Part shown: piece by piece, positions 9,935-20,932 of the stretch | Layout of the letters: each line of letters opens with the position of its first letter | Numbering within the stretch: position 1 is the stretch's first letter | Assembly: GCA_022592445.1 (NCBI GenBank) | Contig: JABYQR010000042.1 | Coordinates: forward strand, 1-64,000 | Origin: Cytidiella melzeri | Lineage: Eukaryota > Basidiomycota > Agaricomycetes > Polyporales > Irpicaceae | Direction of reading: 5' to 3' | DNA: 64,000 nt | Translations under genes and position numbers: made by a program | Notes under the pieces: model-generated | Database searches by the model: none | What the model was told of the DNA's origin: nothing | What the model saw: only the letters and a program-made list of their open reading frames with translations

Positions 9935-10290
9935 TGTATATCAGCGACACACTTCCACGACGCACAGCGTTGATGAAACACATACGTCTGGGACAAATTC
10001 AAGCATGTCAGATGGTAGCTCTGACTTGCGCGCTAGAGCAATACTTAGCTATAGGCAGGAGCGCCGGAGAGCTCTGAATCTGCAGCCGAGGTGGTCCAGT
10101 ACCGACGCTAGAGCTTTGGAAGAAGAGGTTGAGAGGGCAGAGAGGGGACTGTTGTTCCTGTGTATCAGAAATTCGAACTGATTCAGCACCCGTCCGTCCG
10201 AGCAGTTGTCTCTGATCTGTCGACCGCAAGTGTCAGTTTCATGAACAGCTCGCGGGACGAACCACTGGGACAAGAGCAAGCGGGTGGTTC
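9935..10290 (+). pseudogene. Fragment of the 3' end of the Rex1-like gene (copy b)
   Basis: It matches the last exon of the full exonuclease from the D-T-L-P-P-R-T region to the stop, followed by the UTR motif cagctcgcgggacgaacc at 10244-10261. The segment around 9985-10075 is divergent. The A-R-A-L-E-E-E-V-E region and the R-G-L-L-F-L end are well kept, and the stop at 10179-10181 is the equivalent one. There is no promoter and no upstream nuclease domain. Confidence 0.85.
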
Positions 10291-10532
10291 ATTCGCGAGC
10301 TTTTGTGCAGAAATTATCCACAGAGGCGGTGGCTTACAACAGTAAAACCTTGTTGTGTAGCATAGCTTTGACTGCCGAACGGTTCACGTCCACCAGCCTA
10401 TTGGGCGGCGCTCGACTCTAAAGCCAGTGCCAATATCCTCCAAAAGATACAAATGAGCGTATTATAATAATGCACGAGTAAACAGAACAAAACCCTCAAA
10501 AATCCCACACCTCCCCAAGGAAAATAAAACCC

Positions 10533-12029
10533 TCACATCGAAACCGAGGTCTCCAAAGAATACGACAACTCCCAATCCTGCGCGTCCATTGAGGAGGAGC
10601 CCGAGTTCGTCTTCTGTCCAGCACAAGGCAAAGCACCCGCACTCGCCGAACACGGCATATTCATGCTGATAATATCCGCGAGAGACCGACTGGAGGAGAA
10701 AACGTGCGGTCCAAACATGTATCGACCGTCACGGTTGTTGTCGCCAGCAGCCGCCCCAGAACAGTCCGAGTTCTCCGAGTTCTCCAAGTCAAAATGCACG
10801 TTACAGAGCCCACCCCCAAACGCAGAAACATCGAATCCCGAATGAGGGGCAGCAGCAGCAACAGCGTCGTTGTTGTTGCTGTGAACCAGCACCTTGCGCG
10901 GAAGCTCGACCGTCGTGGCATGTACTCCGAACCCGTTCGACGCGTCGCCAAGCAGCACAGGATCGATAGGCACAAGGTCAAAAGGGTGCTGCTGATGATG
11001 CTCTGCAGCGTGGAAGAACGCCTGGTGAGGCGTATCGAACGGCACGCGCTGCATCTCTGCACCGATTCTGCCAAAAAGTGCTTGCATCAGAGGTGGAAGT
11101 GTCGTCCGCATCGAGGCAAAGTTCTCGCTTTTTGCACTGCGCGGCATGATTGGAGGGAGTTGGCACTGAGTGTGTGCGCTTGGGCCGGGTTGAGACACCA
11201 TATGAGCGAGCCAACATGTCGAGTCGGTGGCAGACACAAGTAACTCATGAGGGGGTGGTGGCGGTGGAAGTGGGGGAAGCGTACGCGTCCTCTCAGCCAG
11301 CACACCCTCCAACATCGACATCGTCGTATCAGTCGCGCCCGTCCTCATCGGCAGAGACGGCGCCCCCGTCGCCCTTGTTGGTCTTGGAAGACAGCCCGTC
11401 TTCTTCATGTGACACGTCGGACAAATCTTGACATACTTTGCTACAAGCTCCTTTGGGACCCACGAATACATACTCTTCACAGCCGCTGTCGTCCGGTCGC
11501 GCCCGCCGTGCTGGCAGAGTTGGTGGCAGTGCCCGATAATGTCGTACAGCTGTGACTTGAGCGCTACAGGACGACCTTCGTGGAGGACGATTGAGGGCTT
11601 TAGATCTCCGTCGCCGCCGTGGGGAGGAAGAGAGGAAAGGGTAAACATCTTGCGGACCCAGAACCGGAACTGCGGCGAGCGCACTACTTTCCGTTTTGAA
11701 GAATAGGTGTGGTGGAGAACGTCCCAGACGTCGTCAAACAGTTCTTGGGTGACAAGAGCTTTTTCTTGTTTGCGGATGCTCAGAGAGTAGATGTAGGCTT
11801 CTGTTACAGCATCAAAGTCAGAGCGAGAGGGCAGACCGAGGAGGTCCGAGTCCGTGCCAGGGAGCAGCAGCGGTTTGCAGTCGGTGTCTCTAGACTGCGA
11901 AGACGAAGACAAAGACACTTGGGAGTTCTGGATGGTCTGGTTCGTAGTGGCAGATGGTCGGAGCACGTTGGCTGATGTTATATTTTTCTGAATTGACAGT
12001 TCGCGAGTTCGGCTGCGTGTGGTGGGCAT
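10533..12029 (-). CDS. Integrase-type zinc-binding (H2C2) domain protein
   Basis: A single-exon gene of 498 residues. Residues 1-70 are Ser/Thr-rich and probably disordered. A conserved helical region lies at about 70-160. An H-H-C-C zinc site follows: His169-x4-His174, then Cys203-x2-Cys206, with the family's R-D-R-T and Y-x-W between. This is the integrase_H2C2 fold that precedes the catalytic core in retroelement integrases. Here no D-D-E core follows. The C-terminal half is low complexity, with a run of prolines near residue 257 and many His, Ser and Gly. It looks like a host gene that kept only the zinc module, and such proteins occur as single-copy genes in Agaricomycetes. A DNA- or chromatin-binding role is inference. 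ATG at 12027-12029, with a tatata stretch about 50 bases upstream. Confidence 0.7.
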   Translation of the reverse strand: MPTTRSRTRELSIQKNITSANVLRPSATTNQTIQNSQVSLSSSSQSRDTDCKPLLLPGTDSDLLGLPSRSDFDAVTEAYIYSLSIRKQEKALVTQELFDDVWDVLHHTYSSKRKVVRSPQFRFWVRKMFTLSSLPPHGGDGDLKPSIVLHEGRPVALKSQLYDIIGHCHQLCQHGGRDRTTAAVKSMYSWVPKELVAKYVKICPTCHMKKTGCLPRPTRATGAPSLPMRTGATDTTMSMLEGVLAERTRTLPPLPPPPPPHELLVSATDSTCWLAHMVSQPGPSAHTQCQLPPIMPRSAKSENFASMRTTLPPLMQALFGRIGAEMQRVPFDTPHQAFFHAAEHHQQHPFDLVPIDPVLLGDASNGFGVHATTVELPRKVLVHSNNNDAVAAAAPHSGFDVSAFGGGLCNVHFDLENSENSDCSGAAAGDNNRDGRYMFGPHVFSSSRSLADIISMNMPCSASAGALPCAGQKTNSGSSSMDAQDWELSYSLETSVSM

Positions 12030-12439
12030 GTTGGAGAGTGTAAGATGTACAGTTCAAGGGTGTAATTAGCAGTGGGTATATAGTAGAGGGAGAATTAAGA
12101 GCTCAGCCAGCTGGAGCAGGAGATATAGAAAAGTACCAAAGTCGTGACGGGAGTCGAACATCGCAAGTTCGCTGCGAAGAAGGAGGATGGATCTCCGCTG
12201 AGCTCCGCTTGAACTTCGATCGTGGCCACGAACTTCTGCTCTGCATGCGCATTTGACAAATACATGAACTCGCATAACAAAGGCAGGGAATAGACCTAGG
12301 GCACATGAACTGCCGAGGTCATGAACATGCTTTTTGGTAAATTCAGTGTGAGCTAGGGGCAGGCCATGATCAATGTTCCGCGATTCGTGCGAGTGGGAAA
12401 GTCATATTCTGCATCTGCACCGCCATACTCACATCAACC

Positions 12440-13509
12440 ATGGACCTCAAGCTAGATGGCGTCCACGTTCTAGTCACTGGTAAGTTGCGATTTTCTACCG
12501 GTCACTGTCTGCAGACTTTGACAATTTTTTGTCGCCGCTCGCAGGTGCTAGTGGTGGTATTGGATCAGAGACCACCCGTTTATTCCTGAGTCAGTCACAC
12601 AGTGCGCGTTCCACGGCGCGCATTCCTAACACAAATCTGTGAACACACACATAGAACAAGGCGCAAAGGTTTCTGCACACTTCCGCTCGAACCCATTCAC
12701 TTCCGATGGTCTACCCACCGACCGCGTCCAAACCATCAAAGCAGATCTCACGAATGAGGAAGAGGTCGCGAACGCTTTTGCTCACGCAGCACGTACGTAC
12801 GGTCCGGTCCAAGTTCTCGTCGTGAACCACGGTATCTGGTCACCCGAAGATGTCCCCGTCGTGCGTATGACGCTCGACCAGTGGAACTCGACCGTCTCAG
12901 CCGACCTGACGTCGTCCTTTCTCGTCGTCCGCGAGTACCTGCGACACCTGGAGAGAGCGTCAGAGTCGCAGAAAGAGAACGCAGCCATAGTGCTGATAGG
13001 GAGCACGGCCGGCAAATACGGGGAAGCTGGGCATGCTGATTACGCGGCGAGCAAGAGTGGTGGGTGACCTGAAAACTTTGAAAATCGTTAGTTAGTAGCA
13101 GCGGACGCTGATCTTTTTCGCTATGGACTAGCGATGATGTATGGCCTGTGCTTGTCCCTCAAGAACGAGATAGTGAAGATCGCGCGGAGAGGCCGGGTGA
13201 ACTGCGTTGCCCCAGGCTGGGTGCGAACACCGATGGCAGAGGGTGCGCTGAAGAACCCGGACACTGTATACCAGGCACTTGCTACGTATGACTGACGCTG
13301 TTCTCACGCGTTGCACTGACGAATCTGTTCGCAGGACGCCTCTGAGAAAGGTGGCTGAGCCTGAGGACATTGCGGCGCAGGTAGTGCTGCTGTCCTCTTG
13401 TGCGGTATCTGGGCATGTAACGGGGCAAGTGGTAATGGTGGAGGGCGGGATGGAGGGACGCCTGCTGAACCAGCGGGAGGATATTCCAAAGAAATTGAGT
13501 ATAATGTAG
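12440..13509 (+). CDS. Short-chain dehydrogenase/reductase (SDR)
   Basis: A classical SDR NAD(P)H-dependent oxidoreductase of about 250 residues in five exons: 12440-12479, 12545-12589, 12655-13059, 13132-13285, 13335-13509. It shows the T-G-A-S-G-G-I-G cofactor motif near residue 14, N-H-G-I mid-protein, the catalytic Ser in I-G-S-T-A-G and Y-A-A-S-K, then P-G-W-V-x-T-P and a V-x-V-E-G-G-M C-terminus. This arrangement is closest to 3-oxoacyl-ACP reductase (FabG)-like members. The substrate cannot be read from sequence. Each intron has GT-AG ends and keeps the frame. The start is the first ATG and gives the beta-1 strand at the usual distance. Confidence 0.88.
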
Positions 13510-13639
13510 TGGATGTATGATCGTCTCCTATCCGACGACTGTCCGTGTTGATCCGGTCTAGACTTGAATTTGAAGGTGTCCTAGCGTGGGAGAGTTGATA
13601 ATGGAATAACAGTGGAATGATCACCAGGTATTGAATACA

Positions 13640-13665
13640 CTCCACCTCCTATATAAGTGCTCTCT
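13640..13665 (+). promoter_or_regulatory. TATA-like element before the small Ser/His/Pro-rich gene
   Basis: tcctatataagtg lies about 110 bases before the ATG at 13761, followed by pyrimidine-rich sequence typical of fungal transcription starts. Confidence 0.45.
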
Positions 13666-13760
13666 TCAACATCCTCTCCCTCAGCTCTCGTCCTCTTTCC
13701 CTACCACCCCGCACTTGCGCTGCTCCCCCACACTGCGTCCTAAACAGCTCGCTCGTTGTC

Positions 13761-14469
13761 ATGCCGCACAATCTGGTAAGCATTCCACTGCCAGCTGCGC
13801 TCACAAGCTCATCTCTTTCTTCACAGCCCCAGGGACACCAGGACGACCATCATGAGGCGCACGTAAACCATTTACGCCTGGTTTTGGGATCGATTCTGTC
13901 TCCCGTGAGCTAGCAGTCCCCGTCCTCCTCATCACTCTAGCAAAGACGTACAATCTTTGTCATATCCAACGGCCGATCGCTGCTTTCTCGAACTGCCGTT
14001 CAACTCATCATGTCATTGTGCCACAGAAACGCCCGCCATACGCCCGTCCCTCCTCCTCCTCGTCGCCATCAGGGACGTCCAGTCCCGGATTGCACCACTA
14101 CCACCACGCTACGTCTGACTCCCATCAGACAAAGAGCATGGTGACTCTCCCAGGTCACGCGTCACCTGCTCGAGCTCCTTTGACTGTAAGTCCCTACAAA
14201 CAAAAACCACCTTCAGCTGACATAACCTTTTGTTGTTCAAGCGAGCAAGTACCGATCCCGCAGCGCAGACGTACACCTCACACCACGCGCATCATTCTGA
14301 GTCGGCTGTCTCCACCCCTCATACCACCCACGCCGTCCCCCCACCCTCCACATCAGCTCCAGACCTCCACAGCCCCGTGACCCCCGCGCACAAATCCGGG
14401 TCCGACTTCATCGGTACTCTCCAATCCAAGCGTGCTTGGGACGCCCTCATCCACGGCTCTTTTGTATAA
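13761..14469 (+). CDS. Small Ser/His/Pro-rich conserved hypothetical protein
   Basis: Four in-phase exons (13761-13775, 13827-13862, 14027-14185, 14242-14469) give about 145 residues. Each intron has GT-AG ends and every junction falls between codons. The body is low complexity (Ser, Pro, His, Thr). The C-terminus is more structured, with S-D-F-I-G-T-L-Q and W-D-A-L-I-H-G-S-F. A conserved tail behind a disordered body suggests a small regulatory or docking protein, but I do not recognise a function. No signal peptide or membrane segment. It is convergent with the adenylosuccinate lyase gene, about 275 bases apart. Confidence 0.65.
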
Positions 14470-14744
14470 AACCTTTTTTTTCTTGGCGACGTTGGCATTG
14501 GGCTTGGAGAGAGTGCCTCGCATACATAGATCCGTCTCAAGGGCGCGTGCTTGCTGCCCCATCGGCATTATCTATCTTGCTCTCATTTGGAGGTCTCATA
14601 CTCTTCTACGTCTGGTACGTACGGTTCTGTCTTTTGGGTCTGGATTGTCTCTCTCTCTTCTCTGCGTTACGGTTGTTGTTGTACATGTTGTAAGTATACT
14701 ATGTTGTAATCCTACTCCAAAACCCTCTTTCCTAGTTCGAACAT

Positions 14745-16894
14745 CTAAACACTCAACTCGGCCTTCTCCCCCTTGGCAACCACATCCCTCAGCTCCTTAT
14801 CCTCTAACGCCGGCTTCACCCACTCTTCGAGGAACCTCTCCACCTGCTCCGGTGCCCGTCCCACAAAGCTACTCGGCTCCAGCAGCGCCCCGAGCTGGTC
14901 TTTGATACAGTCAAAGTAAGGATCCGCTTCCACGCGCGAGATGAGGTCGTTTTCGAGCCCGAGTTGTTTGACCTGGTAAGCTGCTTCATGCGAAAGCACC
15001 TAAAACCCGTCGCCCCAATTCATCTCTTTGAGTGTTCCGTCCTCAGAGAGAGACACAGAGAGAGAGCACAACATACCCGGATCTTCTCATGTGCCTCCTG
15101 GCGATCCCCGCCCTTCTTGACGATAGCCATGATAATGTTCTCTGTAGCCATGAACGGCAGTTCCTGGGCGATCCTGCGCGCGATCACGCGTGGGTAGACC
15201 ACCAAGCCCTCCGAGACGTTTTGAAGCGTGGTGAGGACGATGTCGGCGGTGAGGAACGCTTCGGGGAGTGTGATTCGTCTGTTCGCGCTGTCGTCCAGGG
15301 TGCGCTCGAACCACTGCACGCATGCTGTCATCAACGCGTTTTGGTGCAGCACCATCAGGTGGCGCGAGAGACTGCAGATGCGCTCGGACCGCATCGGGTT
15401 GCGTTTGTAGGCCATCGCGGAGGAGCCGATCTGGGTTGACTCGAACGGTTCTTCTACCTCCTATTCTCAAGAAGAAGAAGAAGAAGAAAAACCCCCAATT
15501 TGTACTTTGTTTCTTTGTTTTTCTTTGCGTGAACTGGACGTACCTTGAGGTTAGCAAGAAGCCGCAAATCGGTCGCGAGCTTGTGAGCGGTGGCACCAAA
15601 ACTTGCGAGGGGTGCGAGGGCGTCGACGTCGATTTTGCGAGAGTAGGTTTGGGATGTGACGGGGTAGGCGTACGTGAACCCGGAGAGTTCGGTAACCAAC
15701 TTGTCTAGCTCCTCGACCTAAACATTGTTCCAGGGGTTTCTGTTGAGTAATGATGGCCGTGGAAAGGAGAGAAGCGCAAACCTTGGCGTGGTCCCCGTCA
15801 AAGAGCGTGAGGAAGCTCGCCTGTGTACCGGTTGTACCTTTGACACCGCGGAACCCGATGTCGTCCCTCGCGCGTTTGAGGTTGCGAAGGTCCCAGAGGA
15901 GCTCCTAACATCCCGCACTCGTCAAAACCAGCTGATGAAAATAAAAGGAAACGGAGAAAGAAAAAGAGAGACGGACCTGGATCCAGAGTGTCGCCCGTTT
16001 CCCCACCGTTGTGAGCTGCGCGGGTTGGAAATGGGTAAACCCGAGCGTAGGCAGGGCTTTGTGTTCGTCGGCAAAGGCGGCGAAGCGGGAGATGACAACC
16101 CCGAGTTTTTGTATGAGCAGAGAGAGGGCGGTACGGATGAAGATGAGGTCCGCGTTGCTAAAATAAATCGAAACCCACCCACGTTGCTTAATAAGAACCC
16201 ACGGAATGAGAGGGGAGGAGGAGAACGAACTCTGTGACATAGCAAGACGTAGCGCCAAGACTGATAGAGAAAACAGAAACACAAAAGTCAGTGTTTGAGG
16301 CGAAGATGAAAAGAAGGTGAATGCGCAACTGGATAATCCCGGCAGCAGCAGGCGCGACCTGCCCAAACGTATGGACGTGTGCCATCACATCGTGCCGTCT
16401 CTTTTTCTCCTCCACCGCCGCGACCTCAAATTGCTCCTCATCCAAGTGCTTTTTAAGGGGTTTTGTCGGGAAACCCGCGGCGTTGTCAGCTTGGTATAAA
16501 CAAAGTAAGGAGGAAAGAGGGGTAACGCACGAGATTGGCCTGCATTTGCTCGATGGCGTCGTCTGGGATAGGTAACCCGAGCTGCTTCTCGGCGATGGCG
16601 AGGTTCAGCCAGAGTTTGCGCCAGGTGTGGAACCGGTTCTGTTATCCATCCAACGGGATTCGAGAAGACGAAAATGAATGAAACATGTTTTTTGTTTCGT
16701 TTAGTGTGTTTGGTCGGTTTGTGGCGGTGAGCATGTTTGTGCGCACCGCAGAAGAGAAGAGATGGGCCATCTCCTTACTCGCGTATCGGCTGGGAGTCAA
16801 AATCAACGTGAGTTGTTTAGGGATCCCAGTTTTGTGGTTGAGGGAGTGGGTGTCACCTCGATAGAGGCGTTTGGTACGTCTCGAGGTTCTCCAT
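14745..16894 (-). CDS. ADE13: Adenylosuccinate lyase
   Basis: Enzyme of purine synthesis. It releases fumarate from SAICAR and from adenylosuccinate, giving AICAR and AMP. The gene has about nine exons, start at 16894, and encodes roughly 480 residues as usual for the family. Seen in order: Y-x-T-P-L-x-x-R-Y-A-S near the start; R-R-H-D-V-M-A-H-V (active-site His region); [24 protein letters not shown]; and the fumarase/lyase signature [12 protein letters not shown], split by an intron near 15420-15545. The last exon (14745 to about 15000) ends the helical C-terminal domain. A cytosolic housekeeping enzyme; no defect seen. Confidence 0.95.
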
Positions 16895-17274
16895 CTTCTT
16901 GAGTGTCAGGATTAGAGGTGAGCTTTTCGACTCGAATAGATGGCCACCACTGAGGAAGAAGCCCGCCAGGGGAAAAATTGAAGATCGACAAGTGAGCAGA
17001 TATTGAAATTTGTGATAGTGTCGATGTCCCGTTTGGGAAGGTGTGGTGGTCAGCAGGAGATCAATCGCGATTGATGTCTCACTCTGTATTCTGAGCAAGG
17101 GCTCTAACGAATTTCATCCTTCACGCTTAGCTGCTTTACTACGACAGCGACCTGCAGCCCGACACTAACACGAAAGCACATCTCACAAGCTCTGAAATCT
17201 GATGGACACGATCATACTGACAAGCGAACGATGTCCCAACGGCTTTCTCGATGCATCTTCCCCACGTTCAGCCC

Positions 17275-19003
17275 CTAGTGCCAAAAGTTACTCGCGAACG
17301 GGCTGACAGAGAGCCACGCCTCATCCAAAACTTTCACGACTTCCTCCGCTGCAATAAGAACCGCACAATACTGAGTCATCACCATATACCCTTTTCCGGG
17401 AAATGTGGGGGACACTCACGCAACGGACCCTTCTCCAGATCCTGCAAGTTCTGCTCGATATGTTTGCTGCTCGATGCCCCGATGATGACCGCGTCACCGT
17501 ACTCGCGTTTCATCAAACTATGGTGGGACACCCACCGCAAGGCTATCTCACCCAGCGTGAGACCATATTTTTGCGCGACGGACTCGATGAGCTCGAGCGC
17601 CTTGAAGTAGTGCTCGTTCCAGTAGCTGTTCACATTAGGTCAGAAGTGTGAAGCGTGACCAATTATGGGTTGACTCGCCGTGTTCTGTAACTCTACACGG
17701 GGTGGGGAGCTGAATGTACAAGGATGATGAATAGATAGCATAGATAGGAAGACGCACCCGCCCGAAGACCCTATCTGGGTCGAAACGCGAGCCAGGCTCG
17801 ACTTTGTCTTCCATGGTCCTGTAGCGACCGGTAAAGAAGCCTCCACCGACTGAAATTTTGAGTAAGCAGCGGCATCCAGATAAACACAGACGACGCACGA
17901 GGATTGAATTCGTAAAAGCTAATTCCATATTTCCGCAAGCACGGGAAGAGCTCTGGTTCGACTTTCCTGGTATATGATCAGCAGAATAACACGACTTAGA
18001 AGACCATGCGTCAACAGCAACTCACCTATGAACAGCGTTGTATATCCCTTGATACACGGTGGGCATGACGTAGTTGTTGTATTTGCAGAGGGTGACGATT
18101 TCCGCTACTTCCCATCTATAAAAGGCAATCATGGTCGGTTCCCCGTCAAAAGGACGTACAAAAAGGAGGACATACGAATGAAAGTTGCTGAGACCAAATC
18201 GCTTGAATTTTCCCTCCTTGTACAAGTCGTTGACGGTCTTCATCGTAATCTCGTACGGGGTGGTACGATCCGGTGCATGGAGGTACCAGATCTCCAAGGA
18301 GCTACATGACACGCAAGCAAAGCATAAGGGTCAAGATGGGAATATGGGTTTGGTACGCACTCAGTCTTGAGGGCCTTGAGGGAGATGTCCAGATACTTGC
18401 GCAGATCCTGTACAAGCATGAGGTCAACTGGCGGCGTTCCTTGGTCGGTGGTGTGTTGTGATCACTGTACCTCAGGACTGTGCGAGATGATAGTGATTCC
18501 CGGAGGAAGAGTTTGGAAACGGGAGTTGATAGGATTCTACGGTCACATTAGTTTTTAGGTAGAATCAATATGGTGGATAGACATACGGCAGTAGGATATA
18601 ACTTCGTCCCTACTGACAGCCCCCGCTTCTGCCATCCAAGTTCGCCGAGGTACTCCTCCGAAGTACCTCTTCCATACGCGCGAGAAGTGTCGAGCTACAC
18701 CCTTACTGTAAGCATGCATGCAAGCCATGACGTTCGGGTACCTACCTCGCTGTGTCCATGTGCTTGGAAAATGTCCAAGATTTCTTCCACATCCTTGATG
18801 TCATGTACGCGAACACCTGTAAAAATCATCAGCAAGCGACATTTTTGCAAGTCAAGTGTGGCTGACCTTCGTTTCCTGCTTCACCAAAGGTCATGCATCC
18901 CTGCAATGGTGAATTGTGCATCAATATCGAACAATAACCGTCGGGCAGACAATAAACGTACCATAACAACCTTTAGCTCAGTCTTAGGTTCTGTTTTAGG
19001 CAT
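17275..19003 (-). CDS. Aldo-keto reductase, AKR7-like (copy 1)
   Basis: About ten short exons encode roughly 330 residues. From the start: M-P-K-T-E, then V-V-M-G-C-M-T-F-G; an I-L-D-I-F-Q-A-H-G-H helix; V-D-T-A-R-A-Y-G with the catalytic Asp and Tyr; a K-L-Y-P strand with the catalytic Lys; W-Y-L-H-A-P-D-R-T with the catalytic His; F-G-L-S-N-F; Y-N-P-L-V-G-G-G-F-F-T-G-R-Y; and the cofactor-binding G-A-S-S-S-K-H-I-E-Q-N-L. This is the aflatoxin-aldehyde reductase/succinic-semialdehyde reductase type (AKR7). Stop at 17275. Many exons are under 100 bases. It is one of four copies in the window, and no disabling change was seen. Confidence 0.88.
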
Positions 19004-19819
19004 GGAGACTGTAAAGATTCGCAAGGGGTTTGAAACAAAGGAAGGGGTAAGCTCGCGACGGTATGAAAGAGCGATACGGACATACCTTGAATTTCAGGAC
19101 GCAGATTCTGGAGGGAGTACGACAGGAGGATAGCCGGAATGTAGGCAACGCCAAGGGCATGCATATATAGTGATCATTCGGCTTACGGCAAGATAAGAAC
19201 GGCGTCAAGGCTATGGGAATTTGCAGGAGACGAGAGCCAAGGCGATGTACCAATTGTCATACGGTATTGACTTCGTACCGCTGAGGCATCATCTTTGACT
19301 GTACATCTCCCTATGTAACGAGCTGCTACCCTGTAAGTCAGAACATATGGCGTGATCTCATGGAAAGTCACTCACACCACATGTAAGCACAGCGCCGTGT
19401 TGCCTGGCAAGAGGTGCAATGTATAATCAAAGGACACCGCAGACGCTACCGACATTCCCCCAATTCTGTAAGCATCAAGCAAAACGCCTTGCAAGCGCGT
19501 CTGAACCAAAGACTGCGTGAGTACATCGGTAAAGGACAGACCGTAACGCTGAGCAACACAAGGTGCATGCACACGATAGTTAGTTTGCCGGTGCGAGCCG
19601 TGGGAACTCAGAAAAACAGCATTTGATAGTACCTATTCAATTTCAGTGGCGTCGTGGATGGTACAGAGTATGAAAAGAGGATAAGAACTGGTGGGTAGCA
19701 AGGTGAGAGTGCATTTCAAAGGGTGCTTGTGAATTTCAACCATACCTGGTCACGAGGTATCGACTGTATCGATATTGTCCCGGTTTGCAGTATCAGCGCC
19801 CGGAGGTAGACCCTCAGCT

Positions 19820-20783
19820 TTATACAAATGATGGTCGGGAGTCAAAGCCTTGAATGGATGACACTAGTGACTCTGGGTTGGGTTTGGGCGACAGCACATC
19901 CACGCGGATGTGTAGCTCGTCTCGAAGAAAGGCAGAAGTAGTAGGACCTATTGCAGCTATCTTCGTAGCAAATGACTGATTGTCACTGTCTGGAATGGGG
20001 ATACGCTCTCTCAATATAGGTGTCACAAACTCTGCTGCAGACGGCGCAAAGTACACAATCCACCAGCTAAGCGAACCTGGTCAGAACGGCAATGTGAATT
20101 GAGCATTCGGCAGTATAAGAAAGAGGTCTTACTGTCTGGCACGGAGCGCAAAGCACGCAGCAGGTCGTGCGCAAATGTGGACGCGCCCTGTGTCTTATAG
20201 ACTTGCAATGTATGCAGCTGTATACCACCGTTCTGCAGTACGTCGGGTAAGACGTCACGGTTCTTATCGCCAGTCAGGTAGAGCAGTTTGGTGGTCGGAC
20301 TAGGCTGCTCAAGGTCCCGTAGGATAAAATGGGCTAGTTTCTCGCTTGTCCCTGTTACGCTACCTCCTCGTATATCGCGAGGTGCTAGCAGGGTTCCTTC
20401 TGCTACCTTGCTAATTTCTGCAAGGGAGCCAGCTGTGGCTTGACCTACAGCATAGAACGGCAGCTTGCTCCAATCTATGTAATATATTGACCATTTGTTC
20501 GGAACGAAGCGTGCGGTCACATACCTGCACTTGGGGATTTCGAAACCTGATCCTGAACGGCTTTCCTCCATGCCTCACAACTCCGCGCACTAGTAACAAT
20601 GACACCAGAAAGGCCCAATCCTTCTGGACCAGACTGTATCAGGTGCTTGAGGTCGTTGAGATTGACGAAGTTAGTCTCCAGGACTGGTACAGAGACTGCG
20701 TGATAGCCAGCGTCATGGAAGGCAGACTCGTACTTGTCGATGCCATCGCCGCTTGGAGATCTCAGGAGTAGAACATTAGCCAT
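19820..20783 (-). CDS. HEM4: Uroporphyrinogen-III synthase
   Basis: Haem pathway enzyme that closes hydroxymethylbilane to uroporphyrinogen III with D-ring inversion. About 290 residues in four or so exons. The ATG at 20783 gives M-A-N-V-L-L-L-R-S-P, the usual first strand of domain 1. Further marks are G-V-I-V-T-S-A-R-S, Y-A-V-G-Q-A-T-A, L-Y-L-T-G-D-K-N-R-D, the F-A-P-S-A-A-E-F segment and A-A-I-G-P-T-T-S-A-F-L of the second domain. The family is poorly conserved, but this order is diagnostic. It is divergent from the tricarboxylate carrier gene, with about 150 bases between their starts. Confidence 0.9.
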
Positions 20784-20932
20784 TGCTTGTACTGCCAAGA
20801 AGGGGGTAGTCAGGTTGACGATACATGCAGAAACGAGGCGAGTAGCAGATTGAGATGAAAGTTGTGAATGAGTTTTGTGAGCGTCGCGAAAAGTCGCGCT
20901 CCCGCCACACCTCCTCTTAACCTCTCACCACC

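Noticed and set aside
10704..11243. Plus-strand 179-codon frame
   Set aside because: Antisense of the single-exon zinc-binding protein gene, no domain recognised.
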